6,310 bases of DNA from assembly GCA_013813215.1 (NCBI GenBank), contig JACCSC010000449.1:1-6310 (forward strand), given 5' to 3'. Each line of letters starts with the position of its first letter. The first letter of the stretch is position 1. A model generated the notes under the pieces. That model was not told the origin of the DNA and ran no database searches. It saw only the letters and a program-made list of their open reading frames with translations. This document shows, in pieces, positions 1-6,310 of this stretch. A program made the position numbers and the translations under genes. The stretch comes from Geodermatophilaceae bacterium (GTDB lineage Bacteria > Actinomycetota > Actinomycetes > Mycobacteriales > Geodermatophilaceae).

Positions 1-56
1 GCGCGCTGCACTGCATCAAGAAGTACCTCGCCCGCGGGCCCGCGACAGGCTCGTGA
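1..56 (+). pseudogene. 3' end of a possible IS110-type transposase (partial, probable remnant)
   Basis: The window opens inside a plus-strand reading frame (codons in phase from position 3) that ends at a TGA at 54-56. The visible residues read ALHCIKKYLARGPATGS. The ALxCxKxYLAR part resembles the helical C-terminal tail of IS110/IS116/IS902-family transposases, where a segment of the type ALRCLKRYxAR is common. After the LAR the resemblance stops, and the tail is a short GPATGS instead of the longer end I would expect, which suggests truncation or fusion to flanking DNA. Only 17 residues are visible, so the family call is weak. It could equally be the end of an unrelated gene. It stops only six bases before the convergent PepSY gene's stop codon. 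Confidence 0.35.
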
Positions 57-62
57 ACCGAG

Positions 63-392
63 CTAATCCCCCTCGGCCTCGTTGCCGTCCTCGGCTTCGC
101 TGCTCACGACGGTGAAGCCCTCGTCCAGCTGGACGTCGACCTGGCTGCCGTCGTCGAGGGTGACCTCGACCTCGTAGTAGCTCTCCTCGTCACCGACCTC
201 GGTCCCGCTCACCCGGCCCTCGCCGGTGAACTCCAGGGCCGCCGACGAGGCTTGCTGCAGCGCGTCTCCGGTGATAGCGGTGCCGCTCGCATCGTCGTCG
301 TCGCCCCCGGCGGCTGTCGCGATCCCGGTGCCGCCTGCCGCGGCGCCGAGCAGGGTGACGCCAACGATGCCGATCTTGGTCCGTGCCCGCAT
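63..392 (-). CDS. Small secreted PepSY-like domain protein
   Basis: With the start chosen at the ATG at 392-390 the product has 109 residues. Residues 1-28 form a Sec-type signal peptide: RARTK positive end, a hydrophobic Ile/Val/Leu/Gly core, and a likely cut after ATA (about residue 27). A DDDD cluster follows (31-34). Residues 40-96 match the PepSY pattern: ITGDAL helix, ALEFTGEGRV turn, then a YYEVEV strand, a TLDDGSQVDVQL strand and a closing FTVVS strand. The last 12 residues are acidic. No lipobox or second membrane segment is seen. PepSY domains are small exported folds, often found beside two-component systems, with proposed inhibitory or sensing roles; the role here is not determined. 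An in-frame ATG at 425 would add 11 residues (MLGTHERTESI) but lacks a well-placed ribosome site, whereas GGAG lies 6 bases before the 392 start. The gene is divergent from the regulator gene and shares its repeat-bearing intergenic region. Confidence 0.85.
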   Translation of the reverse strand: MRARTKIGIVGVTLLGAAAGGTGIATAAGGDDDDASGTAITGDALQQASSAALEFTGEGRVSGTEVGDEESYYEVEVTLDDGSQVDVQLDEGFTVVSSEAEDGNEAEGD

Positions 393-398
393 GATGGA

Positions 399-402
399 CT
401 CC
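399..402 (-). promoter_or_regulatory. Ribosome binding site deciding the PepSY gene start
   Basis: Read on the minus strand, GGAG is followed by six bases and then the ATG at 392-390. The longer candidate start at 425 has its nearest GGGAG about 14 bases upstream, too far for normal use, so the shorter, signal-peptide-leading start is preferred. Confidence 0.65.
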
Positions 403-451
403 GTTCGCTCGTGCGTTCCCAACATGACGCTCGCACTGTCTCCCAGCCACC

Positions 452-488
452 CTGAACCAACGCTGAACGGCGTTCAGCTGGCCTTCAG
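452..488. promoter_or_regulatory. Symmetric operator-like array between divergent PepSY and regulator genes
   Basis: Four hexamer copies are seen: CTGAAC at 452-457 and 463-468, then the inverted form GTTCAG at 472-477 and CTTCAG at 483-488. Within each pair the step is exactly 11 bases, and the whole array is symmetric about position 470; the inner two copies form a 15-base palindrome (463-477). Direct repeats with 10-11 base steps are the usual binding pattern of OmpR/PhoB-family regulator dimers. In each pair the TTCAG reading points to the gene it precedes: the minus-strand pair to the PepSY gene (about 60 bases from its ATG) and the plus-strand pair to the regulator gene (about 45 bases from its GTG). 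I infer binding by the regulator encoded next door. No convincing -10 boxes could be assigned. Confidence 0.75.
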
Positions 489-524
489 GAACCCTGTCCG
501 ACGATCATGGCTGGGCCGGAGACG

Positions 525-530
525 AGGAGA
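525..530 (+). promoter_or_regulatory. Ribosome binding site deciding the response regulator start
   Basis: AGGAGA sits three bases before the GTG at 534-536. This supports a start giving an N-terminus of the form MRVLVVEDE, usual for this family. The upstream in-frame ATG at 507 has no well-placed Shine-Dalgarno sequence (the nearest AGGA is about 16 bases away and lies inside the repeat array). Confidence 0.7.
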
Positions 531-533
531 GCC

Positions 534-1211
534 GTGCGGGTGCTGGTGGTCGAGGACGAGCGTCGGCTGGCCGCCGGCCTGCGTAACGGGCTGGAAGCCG
601 AGGGTTTCGCTGTAGACATCGCGCTCGACGGCACCAACGGGCTCTGGATGGCCAGGGAACGACCCCACGACGTGATCGTCCTGGACATCATGCTGCCCGG
701 GGTCAACGGCTTCACCCTCTGCCGGACGCTGCGCCACGAGAAGGTCTGGACGCCGATCCTGATGTTGACGGCCAAGGACGGGGAATGGGACGAGGTCGAG
801 GCCCTGGACGCCGGGGCCGACGACTACCTGACCAAGCCCTTCTCCTACGCCGTCCTCCTGGCCCGGCTGCGGGCCCTGCTCCGGCGCGGCGCACACAGCC
901 GCCCGACCGTCCTGACCGCCGGTGACCTGCGGTTCGATCCGGCCGCAAAACAGGTGCACCGCGGGGGCGTCGAAGTGGCGCTGACCGCACGGGAGATGGC
1001 GGTGCTGGAGTTCCTGCTCCGGCGCGTCGGCCAGGTGGTCTCCAAACGGGACATCCTCGACCACGTCTGGGACTACGACTTCGAAGGCGATCCGAACATC
1101 GTCGAGGTGTACGTCGGGCACCTGCGCAACAAGCTGGACCGGCCCTTCGGCCGGCAGTCGATCACGACGGTCCGCGGATCGGGTTACCGGCTGGCCGTCG
1201 ATGGCGGCTGA
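534..1211 (+). CDS. OmpR/PhoB-family two-component response regulator
   Basis: This is a cytoplasmic transcription factor of 225 residues from the GTG at 534. The receiver domain covers about residues 1-115: acidic pair E7/D8, phosphoacceptor D51 in VIVLDIMLPG, T79 in LMLTAKD, and K101 in the YLTKPF motif, so all expected catalytic residues are present. A winged-helix DNA-binding domain of the Trans_reg_C type fills about residues 125-222, with the LTAREMAVLEFLLRR segment, the VEVYVGHLRNKLD recognition helix and the closing TTVRGSGYRL wing. Length is normal for the family. The gene overlaps the kinase gene by 11 bases, so the pair is co-translated and is almost surely a cognate system. The repeat array just upstream suggests autoregulation. 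An alternative start at ATG 507 would add nine residues. The subfamily (for example CutR-, TcrA- or MprA-like) cannot be fixed from the sequence alone. Confidence 0.95.
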   Translation: MRVLVVEDERRLAAGLRNGLEAEGFAVDIALDGTNGLWMARERPHDVIVLDIMLPGVNGFTLCRTLRHEKVWTPILMLTAKDGEWDEVEALDAGADDYLTKPFSYAVLLARLRALLRRGAHSRPTVLTAGDLRFDPAAKQVHRGGVEVALTAREMAVLEFLLRRVGQVVSKRDILDHVWDYDFEGDPNIVEVYVGHLRNKLDRPFGRQSITTVRGSGYRLAVDGG

Positions 1212-2550
1212 CCCGGCGCCGTGGCGCCGGGCGGCCTCCGTTCGCATGCGCACGACCGCCGGTGCCGTGCTCGTGGTCGGCGTCGCCCTGCTCGCCGGGT
1301 CGATCGGGCTTCTCACCCTCCTGGACCGCACGCTGACCAGCGACGTCCGCAGCGCGTCCCTGGCCCGGGCGCAGGAGGTAGCGGCCGCGCTCGAAACCTC
1401 CGGTGACCCCGGCTCGCTCGCGGTGGGGAACGTCGAGGAGCAGCTGATCCAGATCCTGGACGATCGAGATGTCGTCGTCGCCTCCAGTGCGAACGTGGCC
1501 GGCCGTGACGCGGTGGTCGTCCTGCAGCCGGGTGACTCGGCCGAGGTTGGCGCCCTGCTCGAGGAGGCGCCCTTCCTCGCCGTCGCGACCGCCACGGCCG
1601 ACGGCGAGTACACAATCGTCGTCGCTCGCTCGCTGGAGGACGCCAACGACGCGGTGCGGGACGTAGGGGGTCTGCTGGCGTTGGGTATCCCGGCCCTGCT
1701 CCTCGTCGTCGGCCTGACCACCTGGACCGTGGTCGGTCGGGCGCTACGGCCGGTCGAAGCGATCCGGTCCGAGGTCGAGCAGATCTCGGTCAGCCAACTG
1801 CACCGCCGGGTGCCGCAGCCCCCCGGCCGGGATGAGATCGCCGGCCTGGCCCGGACGATGAACACCATGCTGGCCCGCCTCGACGACGCCGCCGCGCGCC
1901 AGCGCCGCTTCGTGTCCGACGCCGCGCACGAGCTGCGCTCCCCGGTGGCCAGCATCCGCCAGCACGCCGAGGTGGCGCTGCGCCATCCCGGTCGCACGAC
2001 CGTGCCGGAGCTCGCCGAGACGGTGCTCGCCGACGACCTGCGGGTGCAGCACCTCGTCGAGAGCCTCTTGCTGCTGGCGCGCTCGGACGAGGGATCGGCG
2101 CCCGGCCACCGGGTGGCCGTCGACCTCGACGACATCGTGTTCGCGCAGGCCCGCGCAGTGCGCGCCGACGGCCTGCGGGTCGACACGTCCGGCGTCTCCG
2201 CCGGGCGGGTGCTCGGAGTGGCCAACCAGCTCGGTCAGCTGCTCGGCAACCTCCTGGACAACGCCGCCCGGCACGCCCGAACCGCCATCACCGTGAGCCT
2301 GCGCACCGAGGCCGACGACGTCGTACTGCGCATCGACGACGACGGCGACGGCATCCCGGCGGCCGAGCGGGAGCGCGTGTTCGAGCGGTTCGTCCGGCTG
2401 GACGAGGCGCGGGCCCGGGACCGCGGCGGGTCGGGGCTGGGGCTCGCGATCGTGGCCGGAGTCGTGCGCTCACACGGCGGCACCGTTCGCGTCGGTGCGG
2501 CGCCGTCCGGCGGCGCCCGCGTCGAGGTCCGGCTCCCGAGTCACGGCTGA
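1201..2550 (+). CDS. Membrane sensor histidine kinase, cognate to the upstream regulator
   Basis: The product has 449 residues. TM1 lies at about residues 18-41 and TM2 at about 155-178, enclosing an extracytoplasmic sensing region of roughly 110 residues with no recognised ligand motif. A HAMP linker (about 179-232, with RALRPVEAIRSEVEQIS at its start) leads to the HisKA dimerisation domain with the H-box FVSDAAHELRSPVASI, phospho-accepting H243. The HATPase_c domain follows: N-box with N350 and N354 (NLLDNAARHA), G1 DDDGDGIP (379-386), F-box FERFVRLD, and G2 GGSGLGLAIV (409-418). All catalytic boxes are intact, so it should phosphorylate the regulator's D51. The ATG lies inside the regulator's last codons, giving an 11-base overlap and translational coupling. 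The stop codon overlaps a CTGAAC hexamer that begins the repeat-bearing region before the lipoprotein gene. Signal sensed: not apparent. Confidence 0.95.
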   Translation: MAADPAPWRRAASVRMRTTAGAVLVVGVALLAGSIGLLTLLDRTLTSDVRSASLARAQEVAAALETSGDPGSLAVGNVEEQLIQILDDRDVVVASSANVAGRDAVVVLQPGDSAEVGALLEEAPFLAVATATADGEYTIVVARSLEDANDAVRDVGGLLALGIPALLLVVGLTTWTVVGRALRPVEAIRSEVEQISVSQLHRRVPQPPGRDEIAGLARTMNTMLARLDDAAARQRRFVSDAAHELRSPVASIRQHAEVALRHPGRTTVPELAETVLADDLRVQHLVESLLLLARSDEGSAPGHRVAVDLDDIVFAQARAVRADGLRVDTSGVSAGRVLGVANQLGQLLGNLLDNAARHARTAITVSLRTEADDVVLRIDDDGDGIPAAERERVFERFVRLDEARARDRGGSGLGLAIVAGVVRSHGGTVRVGAAPSGGARVEVRLPSHG

Positions 2551-2556
2551 ACGACC

Positions 2557-2594
2557 CTTCAGGTCCGTTCAGGAGCGGTTCAGCCGCCGTACAG
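2557..2594 (+). promoter_or_regulatory. Four-copy tandem TTCAG-type repeat upstream of the lipoprotein gene
   Basis: Copies are CTTCAG 2557-2562, GTTCAG 2567-2572, GTTCAG 2578-2583 and GTACAG 2589-2594, with start-to-start steps of 10, 11 and 11 bases. They have the same hexamer and orientation relative to the next gene as the plus-strand pair at 472-488. The array ends 55 bases before the lipoprotein ATG, matching the 45-60 base distances at the divergent site. An inverted CTGAAC at 2547-2552 overlaps the kinase stop codon and may add a half-site. It most likely marks a separate promoter for the lipoprotein gene, bound by the response regulator of this locus. Confidence 0.75.
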
Positions 2595-2649
2595 CACCGT
2601 CCGCCCGAGCACCGGCACCGGCCGGGGCCGAGACGGAGGCGGTCGACCG

Positions 2650-3951
2650 ATGAGAAACACGCGCTACTGGATACCTGCCCTCGGGCTCGTCACGACCCTG
2701 ACGATGACGGGGTGTGGCTCCTCCTCCGACCCGAGCGGACCCGCACCGGATCCGACCCCGACGCTGGTCACGGCGCCGCTCAGCGCGCGCGTCGACCTCG
2801 GGGAGCCGACGTTCTCCGACCCGACGTCGATCACGAACCCGCTGTTCCCGATCAGCGAGCTGACCCAGGTGGTGCAGGTCGGCTCGGAAGGCGACGTCGC
2901 GCTGCGGCACGAGCTCACCCTGCTGCCCGAGACGAAGACGATCGAGTGGAACGGCGGACAGGTCGAGACCGTCGCCTCGCAGTTCGTGGCGTACGGCGAC
3001 GGCCGCCTGCTCGAGGTGGCCACCGACTTCTTCGCCCAGGCCGACGACGGTGCGGTCTGGTACTTCGGCGAGGACGTCGCCAACTACGTCGACGGGGTGC
3101 TGGACAACCACGACGGCACGTGGCTCGCCGGCGAGGACGGACCGCCGGGGATGATCATGCCGGGCGATCCGCGGGTGGGTGACGTCTACCGGCCGGAGAA
3201 CATCCCCGGCTTCGTGTTCGAGGAAGTGACAGTCAAGTCGACCACCGAGACCGTGGACGGGCCACAGGGTCCGATCGAGGGAGCGCTGCTCGTCGAGGAG
3301 CTGCTGATGGACGGCGTCCTGGAGGACAAGGTCTTCGCCCCCGCCTACGGCGAGTTCCTGGCGCAGGTCGTGTCCGAGGACGAGCTGGTGACAGTGTCCG
3401 TCGGCGTGCCCCGGGACCACCTGGCCGGCGGCGTCCCGGCTCCACTGGACGCGCTGTCGGCGGCGGCGGCAGACCTCCTCGAGGCTAACGCCGACGGCCA
3501 GGCGGCGGCCGCCGCGATCGACTCCGCCTGGGCCGCCTACCGCAGTGGTGCCCTCTCCCCCCTGACGGTCGCCCAGGTCGACGACGCCGTGGCTCGACTG
3601 CAGGCCGCGATCGACGCATCGGACGAGACGGCGAGACTGCAGGCGGCCTTCGACCTGGCATACGCCGCCACGGACCTCCGGCTGCGGTACGACGATCCGG
3701 CGGCGGTCGACCTCGGGCGCCTCGACCTGGTTGCCGTCCGCCTGCTGGCCGACGCCGCGGCGGCCGACGATGGTTCCGTGGGCGGCGACATAGCCGCCTT
3801 GCGCTGCACCTGGGACCGGGTCGAGCACACCATCGCCGACCCCTCGCAGGTCCATGACGCGCTGGTGGCTTTGGAGGCGGTCGCCCCAACCGACCTCGAG
3901 TCGGCCGCCACGGCGGCCGCGGACCTGCGCGGCGCCCTGGCCGCGCTGTGA
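2650..3951 (+). CDS. Putative lipoprotein of unknown function with Ala-rich helical C-terminal region
   Basis: I do not recognise a named function. The 433-residue product starts with a lipoprotein signal: MRNTRYW, a hydrophobic stretch to residue 21, and a lipobox ending TMTGC with C22 as the lipidated residue, followed by a Ser/Pro/Asp linker to about residue 38. The region at about 50-250 is a beta-rich domain with DPTSITNPLFP near its start, VWYFGEDVANYVDG (136-149), then GMIMPGDPRVGDVYR (167-181) and IPG. These segments resemble a widespread family of uncharacterised exported bacterial proteins with a WYFGE-type core. From about residue 262 on it is Ala-rich and helical, with a DLRLRYDD motif and one cysteine (C386). 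GGAGG at 2635-2639 lies 10 bases before the ATG. The four tandem repeats upstream tie it to the two-component system. It would be anchored to the outer face of the membrane, possibly as an output or signal-modifying partner of the kinase; this is inference. Confidence 0.85.
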   Translation: MRNTRYWIPALGLVTTLTMTGCGSSSDPSGPAPDPTPTLVTAPLSARVDLGEPTFSDPTSITNPLFPISELTQVVQVGSEGDVALRHELTLLPETKTIEWNGGQVETVASQFVAYGDGRLLEVATDFFAQADDGAVWYFGEDVANYVDGVLDNHDGTWLAGEDGPPGMIMPGDPRVGDVYRPENIPGFVFEEVTVKSTTETVDGPQGPIEGALLVEELLMDGVLEDKVFAPAYGEFLAQVVSEDELVTVSVGVPRDHLAGGVPAPLDALSAAAADLLEANADGQAAAAAIDSAWAAYRSGALSPLTVAQVDDAVARLQAAIDASDETARLQAAFDLAYAATDLRLRYDDPAAVDLGRLDLVAVRLLADAAAADDGSVGGDIAALRCTWDRVEHTIADPSQVHDALVALEAVAPTDLESAATAAADLRGALAAL

Positions 3952-3962
3952 AGCCGCCGCGG

Positions 3963-4460
3963 TCAGGTCAACTGCCGCTGGAACCACGCGACGTCGATGA
4001 AGCGGCCGAACTTGTGGCCGAGTTCGCTGAACGTGCCGACCGGGGTGAAGCCGTGGCGCAGGTGCAGCGCGACGGACGCCGGTCCCGGCAGGGCCACCCC
4101 GGCCACCGCCACGTGCACGGATTCCTCCCGCCCGAGTTCGTCGAGCAGAGCGGCGTACAGCGGGTCCGCCCGGCGCTGCCCGGTGTGCTCGTGGTGCAGG
4201 TAGATCGTCGTCTCCACGGTGCCGCCGTACGCCGGCTTGGTCCGGAACCGGCCGCTGGTCGCGTACCCGACCACCGCGCCGTCGACCTCGCCGACGAGCA
4301 GCCGGTGCGGCCCGGTCGGTGCGTACTGGTCGAACCAGGCTCGCCGCTGCTCGACGGTGAACGGCTCGAGGTCGAATGTGGCGTGACTGTGTACGACGTG
4401 GTGGTTGTAGATCTCGGTCAAGCGGGCCAGATCGGTCGGCCGGCCGGGCCGAACCTCCAC
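3963..4460 (-). CDS. GNAT N-acetyltransferase, phosphinothricin-acetyltransferase-like, with unusual acetyl-CoA loop
   Basis: From the GTG at 4460-4458 the product has 165 residues, the usual size for single-domain GNAT enzymes, which move an acetyl group from acetyl-CoA to an amine. The start MEVRPGRPTDLARLTEIYNHHV, the TFDLEPFT segment, the VETTIYL strand (E83) and the ending FGRFIDVAWFQRQL all follow the PAT/Bar-like pattern. Two normally conserved places differ: the acetyl-CoA loop, usually of the form GRGIGSALY, reads GQRRADPLY (94-102), and the usual LPNPAS reads LPGPAS (124-129). It may bind cofactor weakly or belong to a divergent branch; substrate unknown. An open frame extends upstream to 4616, but that part lies antisense-free inside lepA on the same strand and reads as low-complexity Arg/Gly, so it is not used. 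The GTG lies five bases after the lepA stop without a clear ribosome site, which suggests coupled translation. Confidence 0.85.
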   Translation of the reverse strand: MEVRPGRPTDLARLTEIYNHHVVHSHATFDLEPFTVEQRRAWFDQYAPTGPHRLLVGEVDGAVVGYATSGRFRTKPAYGGTVETTIYLHHEHTGQRRADPLYAALLDELGREESVHVAVAGVALPGPASVALHLRHGFTPVGTFSELGHKFGRFIDVAWFQRQLT

Positions 4461-4465
4461 CGCTG

Positions 4466-6301
<1,836 letters not shown>

Positions 6302-6305
6302 GGAT

Positions 6306-6310
6306 TCCTT
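6306..6310 (-). promoter_or_regulatory. Ribosome binding site of lepA
   Basis: On the minus strand the window begins with AAGGA, then four bases, then the GTG start of lepA. This spacing favours the GTG over the downstream ATG at codon 13. Confidence 0.6.

Noticed and set aside
393..425. Longer start (ATG at 425) for the PepSY protein
   Set aside because: Adds an acidic/polar stretch in front of the signal peptide and lacks a well-spaced ribosome site; the ATG at 392 has GGAG six bases upstream.
474..2225. Long minus-strand open frame (583 codons) opposite the regulator and kinase genes
   Set aside because: Ser/Thr/Arg-rich low-complexity translation typical of the antisense of high-GC genes; the plus strand carries complete, motif-intact regulator and kinase genes.
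3952..3962. Bidirectional terminator between the convergent lipoprotein and acetyltransferase genes
   Set aside because: Only 11 bases separate the stops, and I see no clear stem-loop with a T-run there or in the adjacent gene ends.
2569..3987. Long minus-strand open frame (472 codons) opposite the lipoprotein gene
   Set aside because: Gly/Arg/Val-rich translation with no domain; the plus strand has signal sequence, lipobox and ribosome site.

Overview
The window is very GC-rich, uses GTG starts and has tightly packed genes. Together with the protein types this points to a high-GC actinobacterium. The PepSY protein and its two-component neighbours look most like what I would expect from Geodermatophilaceae-type soil actinobacteria, but that placement is a recollection-based inference, not a search result.

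Layout. (a) Positions 1-56 hold the last codons of a plus-strand gene that resembles the C-terminal end of an IS110-type transposase, probably a remnant. (b) Positions 63-2550 hold a divergent regulatory unit: a small secreted PepSY-like protein on the minus strand, and on the plus strand an OmpR/PhoB-type response regulator overlapping a membrane sensor histidine kinase. (c) Positions 2650-3951 encode a 433-residue lipoprotein of unrecognised function, on the same strand as the kinase after a ~100-base gap. (d) On the minus strand, converging on the lipoprotein gene with only 11 bases between the stops, lie lepA (elongation factor 4, complete) and directly downstream of it a GNAT acetyltransferase of the phosphinothricin-acetyltransferase-like group. 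No stretch above 300 bases lacks a gene.

The most interesting signal is non-coding. A TTCAG-core hexamer recurs at one-helical-turn spacing in both intergenic regions of the two-component locus: two inverted pairs (four copies, symmetric about position 470) between the PepSY gene and the regulator gene, and four tandem copies (10/11/11 base steps) upstream of the lipoprotein gene. In each case the TTCAG orientation points to the downstream gene and the array ends about 45-60 bases before the chosen start codon. The simple reading is that the response regulator binds these sites and controls the PepSY protein, its own operon and the lipoprotein as one envelope-response module: kinase senses outside, regulator activates two exported proteins. 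Neither the signal nor the job of the exported proteins can be read from the sequence. lepA and the acetyltransferase appear to be a separate, housekeeping-side transcription unit.
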